In this document: positions 38,191 through 46,723 of the stretch, in pieces
Numbering within the stretch: position 1 is the stretch's first letter
Layout: the number at the start of each line of letters is the position of its first letter
Source: Bradyrhizobium sp. AZCC 1719
Lineage (GTDB): Bacteria; Pseudomonadota; Alphaproteobacteria; Rhizobiales; Xanthobacteraceae
Assembly (NCBI RefSeq): GCF_036924525.1
Contig: NZ_JAZHRU010000001.1
Span: 2,819,001-2,883,000, forward strand
DNA: 64,000 nucleotides
Reading direction: 5' to 3'
Program-made: the position numbers and the translations under genes
The notes under the pieces: model-generated
What the model was told of the DNA's origin: nothing
What the model saw: the letters and a program-made list of their open reading frames with translations, nothing else
The model's database searches: none

Positions 38191-39930
38191 TCACGCCGCG
38201 GCGCTTTGCTCTTCGTTAACCAGCGCCGGCAGCATCCGCGCATCTGTCACGCTGCGTACGATCATCGGCTCGTTGCGTCCGCGGATCTCGACTTCATGCT
38301 GCGGCAATGCATCGGCGGCGAGGCCTGCGGTCGCGCGAACTTCGTCGGAGATGACGACTTCGCATGCAAGGCTCTTGGTCATGTCCTGCAGGCGCGCCGC
38401 GACGTTGACGGCGTCGCCGAGCGCGGTGAACACCATGTGATCACGGTAGCCGATATCGCCGACGATCACTTCGCCGCCATTGATGCCGATGCCGAAGCGG
38501 ATCGGTTCGCGCAAATCATGTTCGAGAAACTTGTTCAATTCGTCGATGTTGGCGGCGATCATCGCAGCCGCCAGCAATGCCTGGCGGCAGGCTTCCTGCC
38601 GGCTGGTCGATAGCCCGAACAGCGCCAGCATGCCGTCGCCGACGAACTGGTTCGGCATGCCGCCGCTCGCGAGCACCGCCTGCGATACCGCACCGAGGAA
38701 TCGGTTGACGATGAAGACGGTGTCGAACGGCAGGCGCTTTTCCGCAAGCTTGGTCGAGCCGCGCATGTCCACGAACAGGCTGACAAGATAGCGCTCCTGA
38801 CCGATCCGCGTCGGATTCGACTCGTGACCGTCGGCGGAGGTGTGCGGCAGGAAGAGTTGAAAGAATGAAAGATCGATCGGCGGCCGCAACTGACAGGCGA
38901 GGCGGATGGATGGATCCGACGTGCCGACCCGGCTAAGCACGAACGCCTCGCGCTGCGAAGGCTCTGGCAGCGCAGAGCAGTCGCCGATGATGCGGATGCG
39001 GCAGGTCGAGCAGCGGGCGCGGCCGCCGCAGACGCTGGCATGCGGCACGTTGTTGCGCAGGCTCGCCTCGAGTACGCTGAGGCCCTTGGGAACGCGCACC
39101 GTGCGCCCGTTGCCGTAGGACAGGCTGATCATGCCGCGGCGGCGCTCGTTGATGGCGCGCACGCCTCTCGCCACCAGCGCGATGCCGATCAGGCCGAAAT
39201 AGCCGAACAGGAAATAGTCGGTGATGCGTTCGAGCGCTTGCGCCTCGGCCTGCGTGCCGAGCTGGCGCGGCGACTGGGTTTCCGCCCGCCATTCGGCGCT
39301 GTCATTGTCAATCACCATGCGCCCGCTCTGATAGAAGCCGAGCATTGAAAGCGTCGGAATAAGTACCGCTGCGGCGAGCAGGAAAGGCGCGGCGCGCTTG
39401 TAGAACGCCCGCATCCGCAGCCACAGATACAGTCCGATGCAGCCATGCACCCAGGCGATGGTCATCACCGCGAGCATCATCCAGATCCGCCACGGCGCCC
39501 AGATCCAATACAGGAACAGCACCTGCGGATAGAGTTTTTCATGCCCATAAAGCGTCTGGCCGAGCCGGACGCCGATGATGTGGGCGATGATCAGCATCGG
39601 CACGCTGAGGCCGAGCGCAAGCTGCAGCGGCTCGATCGCCTTCCAGCGGAATTGCCGGCGTTCATACAATGCCCAGATGCCGAGCCCGGTGTGCACCAGG
39701 CATGCCGCGTAGAACAGGATCGTGACCGGCAGGAACTGCCAGAACAACGTGTGGAGATAGACGCCGGTCGCCAGCGCCTCGAGCGAGATGTTGCCAAGCG
39801 CGTGGTTGAGGAAATGGCTGACCAGATAGGCGAACAGGGTCACGCCGGTGATAAGGCGGACCTGCCGCAGGCTGATGCCGCGTAGGAAGGTCGTGATCTG
39901 GTCTCGGGAGAGGGCGGCCATGCGATCCAT
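38191..39930 (-). CDS. Membrane adenylate cyclase with [2Fe-2S] ferredoxin domain (CyaC-like)
   Basis: 579 residues. Six transmembrane helices (about 25-260) carry repeated histidines at helix positions (His39, His43, His60, His80, His117, His162), like the succinate-dehydrogenase type diheme-b anchor. Next is a ferredoxin domain with CGGRARCSTC and a later LACQL, giving Cys301, Cys307, Cys310 and Cys346 (CX5CX2C...C). The class III cyclase domain has metal Asps in SLFVDMRGST (Asp388) and FVGDGMLALFG (Asp432). The same layout is known from redox-regulated CyaC of Sinorhizobium meliloti, as far as I recall. It should make cAMP in response to quinone or redox state. Confidence 0.88.
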   Translation of the reverse strand: MDRMAALSRDQITTFLRGISLRQVRLITGVTLFAYLVSHFLNHALGNISLEALATGVYLHTLFWQFLPVTILFYAACLVHTGLGIWALYERRQFRWKAIEPLQLALGLSVPMLIIAHIIGVRLGQTLYGHEKLYPQVLFLYWIWAPWRIWMMLAVMTIAWVHGCIGLYLWLRMRAFYKRAAPFLLAAAVLIPTLSMLGFYQSGRMVIDNDSAEWRAETQSPRQLGTQAEAQALERITDYFLFGYFGLIGIALVARGVRAINERRRGMISLSYGNGRTVRVPKGLSVLEASLRNNVPHASVCGGRARCSTCRIRIIGDCSALPEPSQREAFVLSRVGTSDPSIRLACQLRPPIDLSFFQLFLPHTSADGHESNPTRIGQERYLVSLFVDMRGSTKLAEKRLPFDTVFIVNRFLGAVSQAVLASGGMPNQFVGDGMLALFGLSTSRQEACRQALLAAAMIAANIDELNKFLEHDLREPIRFGIGINGGEVIVGDIGYRDHMVFTALGDAVNVAARLQDMTKSLACEVVISDEVRATAGLAADALPQHEVEIRGRNEPMIVRSVTDARMLPALVNEEQSAAA

Positions 39931-40002
39931 AGGGTCAATATCGGGCGATACTAATGCGTAATTCGGGCGGTGAATACTCCGGCCGTCCCGGCCTTACCAC
40001 TC

Positions 40003-40113
40003 TGTCATTCCGGGATGCGCTCCCCTTGGGCGCAGCCCCGGAATCCATTGGGCAGCATTACCCGGCGTCACGATGGATTCCGGGTTCTCGCCTCGCGAGC
40101 CCCGGAATGACGA
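40003..40113. repeat. Palindromic intergenic repeat, family C (GTCATTCCGGG type)
   Basis: Starts TGTCATTCCGGGATGCG and ends CCCCGGAATGACGA, with inner CCCCGGAATCCATTG / ATGGATTCCGGG arms. A second copy is at 56940-57024. It lies just upstream of the glycosyltransferase gene. Confidence 0.9.
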
Positions 40114-40182
40114 GGCGGGCGTGCGGGACAGTTTTTGCTTAGGGCGCGTTGACACTCCGGGCGCAGTCGAAGAGAAAGCGCC

Positions 40183-41781
40183 GTGACCATAACCCCACCC
40201 AATAACAGCCAAGCCAAATCGGACAGTTCCGCCACGCCGCCGTGGCTTGCTGTGGCGCTGCTGATCGCCGCAATGACGGCGATGCGGCTGGTCTATGCCA
40301 GCGTGCTCGATCTGCGTACCGACGAGGCCTATTACTGGACCTGGTCGAAGGAGAGCGCGCTCGCTTTTCTCGATCACCCGCCCGGCATCGCCTGGCTGAT
40401 CCGGTTCGGCACCGCGATCTTCGGCGACACCCATCTTGGCGTGCGTTTCGGCGGCATCGTCGCGATGCTGATCACGCAGCTCCTGCTCGCCGACATCGTC
40501 CGGCGCGTGACGCATGATGTTCGTGCGGTGATCTTCGCCATGCTGTTGCCGGAAGCGGCGCTGTATTACGGGCTGTTGATGGCGAAGGTCGCGCCCGACA
40601 CCGCGATGATCCCGTTTGCGGTCGCGATGCTGTGGTCGCTGGTGCGGCTCAACCAGAGCGGCAACCCGCGCTGGTGGCTTGCCGCGGGGCTGTTCGCAGG
40701 TCTCGCGCTGCTGTCGAAATTCACCGCGATCATGCTGCTGCCAGCGGTTGCGGCATTCGCGCTGGTGCCGGACTGGCGCCGCCGCTGGCTGCTCAGCCCG
40801 TATCCCTGGGCAGCGGCATTGATCGCGGTGGTGATCTTCATGCCGGTCCTGATCTGGAATGCGCAGCACGATTGGGCCTCGTTCCGTTTCCAGTTCGTGC
40901 GCGCAGTGGCGACCCATCAATTGTCGCTCCGCACCGTCGGCGAATTCATCGGGCTTCAATTCGGTCTTGTCGGCTTCGTGCTGCTGCCGGTGGCGCTGTC
41001 CGGCGTCGCGCTGACGGCCTGGCGCGGCTACCGCACGCGCGAGCCGGTCGCGATCCTGCTGTCGACCGCCGTGCTGGTGCCGTTCCTCTATTTCCTCTGG
41101 AAGTCGCTGACGCTCCGCGTCGGCGACACCTGGCCGATGTTCCTGTGGCCCGCCGCCTTTGCCGCGACCGCCATCAATCTCGTCATGCTGCCGCGCGAAG
41201 GTTTTTCGGAATGGATGGTCCAATCGACGTTCCGGTGGGCGAGGGTGGCCGTCATCTCCGGCATCGCCTTTGTGGTCGGCGTGTTCTTCTATTACGTTGC
41301 GGCGCCCTGGAATTTTATCGGCAGGACCGATCCGGTCGGCGGCGAGGCCGGCTATGAGCAGGTCGCGGCCCGCGCGCGGGAGCAGTTGCGAGAGACCGGC
41401 GCGACCTGGATCGCGACGTCGGATTACCGCACCTATGCAATGCTGCGCTGGCATTTCAAAGGGCAGGTGCCGGTCATCCAAATCAACGAGCGCGGACGGT
41501 TTCAAGGTTTTCGCGATCCCGGCATGAACCTGATCAAGGATCATCCCGGCCTCTACGTCGCCCGCGAGCCGGACCATCGCCTGCCGTTGTGGGACCTCAC
41601 CACCGCAGAACGCGAGCCGCTGGAGCGGGTCGAGCGCGTCTGGCGCGGGACGGTGATGGATACCTACGCGCTGGAAAAATTGACGGGCTGGACACCGGAA
41701 CTTTCCCCGCCACCAGATTCGCCGCTGTTCCGCTGGCGCGTGCTGGCCGAGCGCGAAGCGCATGACAATCGCCTTTCGTGA
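40183..41781 (+). CDS. GT39-like polyprenol-phosphate-dependent glycosyltransferase
   Basis: 532 residues, strongly hydrophobic with about 10-12 transmembrane helices. The first external loop has the catalytic LRTDEAYYWTWSKES with a DE pair, followed by FLDHPPGIAWLIRFG, typical of the PMT/ArnT/RgtB family of lipid-linked sugar transferases. The C-terminal 150 residues form a soluble domain. It likely adds a sugar to a lipid A, glycan or protein acceptor on the outer face of the inner membrane. A lone gene with repeats on both sides. Confidence 0.88.
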   Translation: MTITPPNNSQAKSDSSATPPWLAVALLIAAMTAMRLVYASVLDLRTDEAYYWTWSKESALAFLDHPPGIAWLIRFGTAIFGDTHLGVRFGGIVAMLITQLLLADIVRRVTHDVRAVIFAMLLPEAALYYGLLMAKVAPDTAMIPFAVAMLWSLVRLNQSGNPRWWLAAGLFAGLALLSKFTAIMLLPAVAAFALVPDWRRRWLLSPYPWAAALIAVVIFMPVLIWNAQHDWASFRFQFVRAVATHQLSLRTVGEFIGLQFGLVGFVLLPVALSGVALTAWRGYRTREPVAILLSTAVLVPFLYFLWKSLTLRVGDTWPMFLWPAAFAATAINLVMLPREGFSEWMVQSTFRWARVAVISGIAFVVGVFFYYVAAPWNFIGRTDPVGGEAGYEQVAARAREQLRETGATWIATSDYRTYAMLRWHFKGQVPVIQINERGRFQGFRDPGMNLIKDHPGLYVAREPDHRLPLWDLTTAEREPLERVERVWRGTVMDTYALEKLTGWTPELSPPPDSPLFRWRVLAEREAHDNRLS

Positions 41782-41784
41782 GGT

Positions 41785-41887
41785 CGTCATCCCCGCGAAG
41801 GCGGGGATCCAGTACGCCGCGGCTTATCGGTTCAATCACTGCTGTCTCTGGGATACTGGGTCGCCCGGTCAAGCCGGGCGATGACAA
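41785..41887. repeat. Palindromic intergenic repeat, family E (GTCATCCCCGCGAAGG type)
   Basis: Begins GTCATCCCCGCGAAGGCGGG with a GATCCAGTA arm, and ends TACTGGGTCGCCCGGTC / AAGCCGGGCGATGAC. It directly follows the glycosyltransferase stop codon and could be part of its terminator. Confidence 0.8.
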
Positions 41888-41917
41888 GTGAGTGTGGGTC
41901 GGCGATCTCGCGACATG

Positions 41918-42390
41918 AACTGCCCGAGGTTTGCTCTCAACTTCCCGCCCTCTCATTCAGAGGGCGCAGGGAAGACCGGGTGCTGGCTGCACCCGCGGTC
42001 TCGTGTGCAGTTGCGCATAGCAAAAGCGCACACGAGCATACAGGTACAGCGGGAGCATCCCGGCCTTCCCTGCGCAATGGCTTTACGGCTTACTTCGTGC
42101 TCTCCCCGGAGAACGGCTCTTTTGCCTCCGTCGCCCGCAAGGCGCTTTCGCACCTTGAGGACTTAACGCCAGCACCGCGGCGCCCGAACCACACGACTTC
42201 GCCGTACGCCTCCAGCACGCAACGTCTATCGCGCATTCAGCGTCCATCGCATCCCACCGCACGTTCGTGACGTTCGCGAGCGCCCCTCAATGGGTGAGAC
42301 GGGCGAAGTTATGCGGCTGATTTGCCCCTCGTGTTAAGCGGAATATTTTTGATTCCGGGGCTTGACGCGACTTCTGAAAATCAGAAGTGA
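41918..42390. repeat. Structured repetitive element with nested hairpins (possible RNA or non-autonomous element)
   Basis: No credible protein gene. An 11-base perfect helix pairs 41964-41974 (GCGCAGGGAAG) with 42064-42074 (CTTCCCTGCGC) and encloses three hairpins: CGGGTGC/GCACCCG (41977-41995), TCGTGTGC/GCACACGA (42001-42035) and CGGGA/TCCCG (42050-42062). Near the right end there is ACTTCTGA-AAA-TCAGAAGT (42370-42388). I recall closely similar sequence, often mis-annotated as short ORFs, scattered through Bradyrhizobium and Rhodopseudomonas genomes. Boundaries are approximate. Confidence 0.6.
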
Positions 42391-42430
42391 TTTGCCCGTC
42401 AGAGGCCGTCACAGACAAAGTCACAGAAAT

Positions 42431-42458
42431 CATAGGGTGAGCAAAGCGCCCACCCTAC
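42431..42458. repeat. Fragment of palindromic repeat family A
   Basis: CATAGGGTGAGCAAAGCGCC followed by CACCCTAC: only the outer arms of the family A palindrome seen at 15711 and 50027, with the middle lost. It fills part of the repeat-rich gap before the insertion sequence. Confidence 0.6.
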
Positions 42459-42481
42459 AACTGCGACAGCCGCGGCTTGCT

Positions 42482-42624
42482 CACCCTCCCCTGGAGGGGT
42501 CCGAGACGAGCGAAGCTCGCTCGTGGGTCGCCGCGAAGCGGCGGGGTGACGGTCTCACCTCACGATCAGTGCCCGGGTGGAGAGATCACCCCACCCCGTT
42601 TCGCATTTCGCTACGCTCATGCGA
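42482..42624. repeat. Left part of a family B palindromic repeat, interrupted by an insertion sequence
   Basis: CACCCTCCCCTGGAGG at the left, GGCGGGGTGACGGTCTC and GAGATCACCCCACCCC in the middle, as in the copies at 21579 and 27191. The missing right arm (GAACCGACCCTCCCCCTCC to AGGGTGA) lies at 43995-44027 beyond the insertion sequence. Confidence 0.9.
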
Positions 42625-43994
42625 TGAGCAACCGACAACATCGGTGACAGTTCAAACCGGCGACATCGATGACACAATTCTCGTTTCGTTCAGGTCTGTT
42701 GTTGTTGGCTGTGGACCCTGTGGGCAACGCGCAGCGTTGTCCACAAGTCCACAGCCTTTGCGTTTGGGTTTGCGTAGCCGGTCGCCGCGATAGGCGATGG
42801 TGCCAAGGACCACCGGTCCATAGCAGACGCTCCAGCCATCCTCGGTTTCGGCAAGAGCAACCGGTTCGCCGACCAAGGCTTCGCTGATGTAGATCATGTT
42901 GCCGTCCAGCTTGATCTCCCCGTTGTGACGGACCCGACGCACTTCCTGGTCATCGTCGTAGTTCGGCTCGCGCAGGATGCCGTCGAAGCGGCGCGCGGAG
43001 ATCTGGTAGCGGTCGGCCGGCGTCGCATTGTCGAGCGCCTGGTGCGGGCGCTCTTCGTTGTAAAAATGCTGGAACTTGCGCAAGCGCTTGAGCTGTTCCC
43101 GCATGCTGTCTGCCGGCGGGTCGGCGACCTCCTGCAACAGGGTGAGATGCATGCGCTCATGGCGGCCGTTCTGCTGCGGCTTGCCAGGCGCGATGCGTTC
43201 CGGCGTCACGCCCGCCTTGATCAGCTTCACAGACAGCCTTGATAGACCACCGGCGCCGCGCGAGGCAAAGGGCGAGCCATTGTCCGAGCGCATGTAGCGC
43301 GGCAGGCCGAACTCGCGGAACGCCGCATCGAGCACCGGCCAGACATGCTCGGTATCCGTGCGCGGCAGGGCCTGGCAGCGCAGCAGATAGCGGCTGTGGG
43401 CATCGGTGATCGTCAGCGGTTCGCACCGCTTGCCGTCCCCGGTCAAAAACCAGCCCTTGAAGTCGATGCACCAGACGTCGTTGGCGGCCTCGCAATGGGC
43501 AAAGGGGGCGCTCGATGGCGGGCTGCGCCGGCGCAGCTTGCGCTTGACCGTCAGCCCTTCGCGGTCGAACAGCGCACCGATCGTGCTCGCCGCCGGCCAC
43601 TCGGTCGCAGGTGCGCGGCGCTCCAGATAGGCCCGTACCTTCAACGGACCCCAGGTCGGATGCGCCCGCCGCACCGCAAGGCAGCGTTCGGCAATGTCCT
43701 CCGCAATCGCTTGCGGATGATGCAGCGGAGCTCGCGAGTGCTCCTGCAGACCTTCCAAACCTGCCTCCCGGTACCGGGCAAGCCATTTGTAGCCGTTCTG
43801 CCGGCTCACCCCGAACCGTCGGCAGATGGCCGCAAACGAATCTTCTCCCTTCTCCGCCGCAAATACAAAACGCATCCGTTCTTCCACCGCACAGGTCTCC
43901 TTCCACCCCATCAGCAAGGTCCTCCCTTGCTGACCAGTTGACCTGTCATCGATGTCGTCGGTCTACTCTGTCACCGATGTAGCCGGTTAGGACC
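42625..43994 (-). mobile_element. IS481-family insertion sequence
   Basis: About 1370 bases, one transposase gene. Both ends carry ACATCGGTGACAG (42638-42650; complement at 43968-43980) and, 24 bases further in, GACATCGATGACA (from 42662; complement ending 43956), so the ends are doubled inverted repeats. GCGA at 42621-42624 and 43995-43998 is the likely 4-base target duplication: joining the flanks through one GCGA restores a continuous family B repeat. The exact tip is uncertain by a few bases. Confidence 0.85.
42652..43917 (-). CDS. IS481-family transposase (DDE)
   Basis: 421 residues. N-terminal helix-turn-helix (FAAICRRFGVSRQNGYKWLA, about 28-47), then an RNase-H-like integrase core with catalytic residues in DVWCIDFKGWF (Asp), YMRSDNGSPFAS (Asp) and QQNGRHERMHLTL (Glu), followed by ERPHQALDNATPADRY. 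The C-terminus extends to the inner end repeat, and the stop codon lies between the two left end repeats. The gene appears intact. ATG 43911 is an equally good start. Confidence 0.93.
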   Translation of the reverse strand: MLMGWKETCAVEERMRFVFAAEKGEDSFAAICRRFGVSRQNGYKWLARYREAGLEGLQEHSRAPLHHPQAIAEDIAERCLAVRRAHPTWGPLKVRAYLERRAPATEWPAASTIGALFDREGLTVKRKLRRRSPPSSAPFAHCEAANDVWCIDFKGWFLTGDGKRCEPLTITDAHSRYLLRCQALPRTDTEHVWPVLDAAFREFGLPRYMRSDNGSPFASRGAGGLSRLSVKLIKAGVTPERIAPGKPQQNGRHERMHLTLLQEVADPPADSMREQLKRLRKFQHFYNEERPHQALDNATPADRYQISARRFDGILREPNYDDDQEVRRVRHNGEIKLDGNMIYISEALVGEPVALAETEDGWSVCYGPVVLGTIAYRGDRLRKPKRKGCGLVDNAARCPQGPQPTTTDLNETRIVSSMSPV

Positions 43995-44027
43995 GCGAAC
44001 CGACCCTCCCCCTCCAGGGGAGGGTGA
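43995..44027. repeat. Right arm of the interrupted family B repeat
   Basis: GCGAACCGACCCTCCCCCTC then CAGGGGAGGGTGA continues the repeat broken at 42624. Compare the intact GAGCCGACCCTCCCCCTCC at the end of the 27191 copy. Confidence 0.85.
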
Positions 44028-44040
44028 GCAAGTGCCGCAG

Positions 44041-44126
44041 GGAGGCAAAACGCAAGCGTGCCCACATCACGAAGCGTGCTCGACGACAGATGGTGGGCAC
44101 GGCGCTATCGCGCCTTCGCCCCTACG
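44041..44126. repeat. Palindromic repeat, family A (degenerate copy)
   Basis: GCAAAACGCAAGCGTGCCCA, ATCACGAAGCGTGCTCGACG, GATGGTGGGCACGGCGCTAT and CGCGCCTTCGCCCCTACG match the copy at 50027-50122 almost base for base and in the same orientation. Only the left outer arm is eroded. From here to the next gene (44127-44469) I see no gene; a short CTACGGGCCCTGCTTTCGCA stretch may be another decayed repeat. Confidence 0.85.
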
Positions 44127-44469
44127 GACCACGCAACCCTGTGGCTACGGGCCCTGCTTTCGCAGGGACGACCATGAAGGTGGGCCAACAGGCGACCCAC
44201 CGGCAAGGAAATGATTTGAGCGGATGTAAACTAGCTCACACACCGCAAAGCGTCACTGCAGTATTCTTTGATGCGATATCGCGTCGGTTCCGCAGCCGCT
44301 TTGAAGCAGCGCGCTGTTCTCAACATAGTCGTTCGAGAACTCAGTGAGACCCAAACGCTTCGCTTTTGCATAACAAGCTTGCCCCGCTGCGAACCACTTC
44401 GCGCGGACGATACTGAAGGAATTGTTAGATTGCATTGCCGCGCATAATAGCATGCGCAAGTAGGTCGCT

Positions 44470-45189
44470 ATGGACCGAACTGCTGGCAAGGAAAGCAGTT
44501 ACTACGCCACACAAAGTGGCGGTATCCTCATTATTGCTATGCTTTGCACCGCGTGCATCGTCCTCTTCGCGAGCAAAGCCAGTGCCCGATGTACGGCGCG
44601 AGACGTCCTGCAAAACCGCTTGACGCTCAAGCCAACTCCCTCAGCTAAAACTCCGCCAGTTCTAGTCAAATCCGCCTTCGCCGTTCCTGTGTGGAAAACG
44701 ATCACAATAGGGACGTTTGCAAATTCGTTTGCCCTCCTTAACGCATTGGATGCAGCAGGCTGTGGCATCGGAGGCTTGGCTGGGGAAATTCTCGCTCGAC
44801 CGGCCTTTACCGTCGGCACTACGAAAACAAACGTGGAGCTTTTTGCGGTGTCGGCGGCCGAACTCGGCTTTCAGACCGATACTGCACCGCTGGCAGACAT
44901 TTATGCGCGCGCTCGGCAATTAGGTTTCGGACTTGCGGCGGCAGAGGTCGCTCCGCAACTAAGGCTCCAATATTTTGACCAGCCGATGGGGGAGTTTGTC
45001 ATCGGAATGGAGCCGATCAAAACGTGGACGGGCGAACCTGTCATTCTAACCGTGGCTAATGGCGGAGCGGGATTAATCCTCATCGGCCGAGATGGTAGCG
45101 CCGACGCAGAAATACCTGTGGCGTCCCGCTTTCTGTTCGTGCGGTCCAATGAAGCTGCGTTGGCGAAGGCGGTCCATAGGAGCCAATGA
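44470..45189 (+). CDS. Exported/anchored protein with an unnamed 'LRLxYxDQPxGE' domain
   Basis: 239 residues. An N-terminal hydrophobic segment (SGGILIIAMLCTACIVLFAS, about 16-35) ends in ASA, a signal peptide or anchor. The rest matches a widespread but, to my knowledge, unnamed bacterial domain: GTFANSFALLNALDAAGCGI, FAVSAAELGFQTDT, LADIYARARQLGFGLAAAEV, PQLRLQYFDQPMGEFVIGME and a final FLFVRS strand. That domain is usually cytoplasmic; its export here is unusual. The gene is visibly AT-richer than the 30-40 kb region, suggesting transfer. Confidence 0.7.
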   Translation: MDRTAGKESSYYATQSGGILIIAMLCTACIVLFASKASARCTARDVLQNRLTLKPTPSAKTPPVLVKSAFAVPVWKTITIGTFANSFALLNALDAAGCGIGGLAGEILARPAFTVGTTKTNVELFAVSAAELGFQTDTAPLADIYARARQLGFGLAAAEVAPQLRLQYFDQPMGEFVIGMEPIKTWTGEPVILTVANGGAGLILIGRDGSADAEIPVASRFLFVRSNEAALAKAVHRSQ

Positions 45190-45316
45190 GGCCGCAGCGT
45201 TCGCCACCACTCAGTTCCTGAAACCGAACGCGTCGGGCGAATAGTTTCTAACTCGAGGCGTCAAATACAAAAATGTGCGACCGAGCGCCAGCCGACATGG
45301 GAAAAGGATAGCGATC

Positions 45317-45670
45317 ATGGAATCATTTCTGCGTAAGCCACTCAGAGCGGCTCATCATTGCAGCTTAGCGCTTTTGGGTCTGACGTGTTTGCTTAGCACG
45401 GCCGACGCTCGTCCGTTGTTGGTATCGGAGGAATTTCCCGGTCCTTGGCTAGAGGTTACGCAAGAGATCCGGGATGTTCTCGCACTAAACAAAGTCTCTG
45501 CCTGCAGTCAGGCCGCGGGACGCGAATCGTCGCGAAATCCCGGCGAGTATCTCTTGTACTGCACATCGGACGAGAAGCTTTGGACAAGCTGGCGCGTGCA
45601 ATCCGCGGCGCGCACGGTTCGAGGTCCGGGCAGGCTCTTCCCAGGTATCACGCTGCCGGACGGATACTAG
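45317..45670 (+). CDS. Small exported hypothetical protein
   Basis: 117 residues from ATG 45317, which follows AAAAGGA; the 14 extra upstream residues are not supported. Signal peptide LRAAHHCSLALLGLTCLLST with an ADA-type site. The mature part is about 85 residues with two cysteines (VSACSQAAG, YLLYCTSDE) that probably form one disulfide. No family recognised. It stands between two other exported-protein genes on the same strand. Confidence 0.65.
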   Translation: MESFLRKPLRAAHHCSLALLGLTCLLSTADARPLLVSEEFPGPWLEVTQEIRDVLALNKVSACSQAAGRESSRNPGEYLLYCTSDEKLWTSWRVQSAARTVRGPGRLFPGITLPDGY

Positions 45671-45967
45671 GCCTAATCAGGCGGTCGCTGTGTCGAGCGC
45701 GGCTTGCACCTGCTCAGCATTGAGATTCGAAGTCCGCTCCGGCCTTTCAGTGAACTGGCCGCTAGCTACCGGACCGATGCAAAACGGATCCACGGACTCA
45801 GCTAGCCAGGTCGCCAATTGGGTGGCAGGCTGGACCGCAAGTCCAATACCTGCGCGGCAGAACGCGCGCACTCGCAATTATACCAGTCGGACGACATTCG
45901 CACGTTGAAATGGTTGGCGCCGCGTGCTACCCTGCGGTTGTATTAAGCGTTACTCTGGGAGGGGCCC
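45671..45967. other. Intergenic region without a supported gene
   Basis: The 72-residue frame at 45690-45908 shows no recognisable motif or good ribosome site. GGGAGGGG directly before 45968 is the ribosome site of the next gene. A promoter for the three-gene operon that follows presumably lies here, but I cannot place it. Confidence 0.4.
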
Positions 45968-46723
45968 ATGCGGTGTCTCCGGGTTTTGCTGGTCATATTT
46001 TGGTTTTTTGATCCTTTGCAGCCAGCGGCGGCTCAGCTTTCTTGTAGCGACGTCACCCCAATTGTTGGCTCTATAGGTTATCAACGGCGGCTGAATGCCG
46101 ACAGATGCGAGGGTTTCTATCAGCAGCAAGTTTCTGGCAGTCTCGAATTCCTTTCATTGGTAAAGGGAACGATCAATTACGATCTTGCGTCGGATAGGAC
46201 TCTCATTGTTTCGACACCAAGTCTGAGCCAGTTTGGCGGTTCTCAGGTCTTCCTGACAGCGAGAGCGCTCCGCCCTGGCACATATTACCGGATGGATGCG
46301 GCCGTAGCATCCGGGGGAACGTTCAGGTGGCCGATCAATGCCGTTCTGGCTCCCGCAAACCTGCCGTCAAATGCCATCGGCGTTGTTGCTTGGATCAATC
46401 GAGACCTCGGAAAATACTATGTGCCGGTTTCGGTCGTTCCCGAAAATGTCGCAACGCCCGCGAGCCGTCCGCCCGTGATGATTCTACGGTCCTCCCTTGA
46501 CATCGAGCTCTTAAAATGGCGGAGCCGGCAAGAGAGCGGTCAGAAGAAAATAAGAGATTGGATCACGGTTGGTGGCCCGCAACCGACGATAATACGGGCC
46601 GGCCAACCAATCTCACTTGATCTTTCAGAACAACCGAGCGGTTCACTAGTCGTCGAAATCGCGGTGAAGTACGCAAATCAAGGTAGGCTGCAAACAGAAC
46701 CATTTCGAATAATTGTGCCATGA
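45968..46723 (+). CDS. Exported hypothetical protein, first gene of a protease operon
   Basis: 251 residues, strong ribosome site (GGGAGGGG) before ATG 45968. Signal peptide MRCLRVLLVIFWFFDPLQPA with AAA/AQ cleavage. The mature protein begins LSCSDVTPIVGS and looks beta-rich (LEFLSLVKGTINYDL, SLVVEIAVKYANQG), with two cysteines close to the N-terminus likely disulfide-bonded. Not a family I recognise. Its stop overlaps the next start by four bases (ATGA), so the two are translationally coupled. AT-richer than the window average. Confidence 0.75.
   Translation: MRCLRVLLVIFWFFDPLQPAAAQLSCSDVTPIVGSIGYQRRLNADRCEGFYQQQVSGSLEFLSLVKGTINYDLASDRTLIVSTPSLSQFGGSQVFLTARALRPGTYYRMDAAVASGGTFRWPINAVLAPANLPSNAIGVVAWINRDLGKYYVPVSVVPENVATPASRPPVMILRSSLDIELLKWRSRQESGQKKIRDWITVGGPQPTIIRAGQPISLDLSEQPSGSLVVEIAVKYANQGRLQTEPFRIIVP

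Noticed and set aside
41881..42270. Short overlapping frames within the structured repeat
   Set aside because: Two plus-strand frames and one minus-strand frame are open at once in a repeat; the nested hairpins explain the sequence better than coding.
42652..43917. Possibility that the transposase is a pseudogene
   Set aside because: The frame is continuous and all three acidic catalytic residues are in place.
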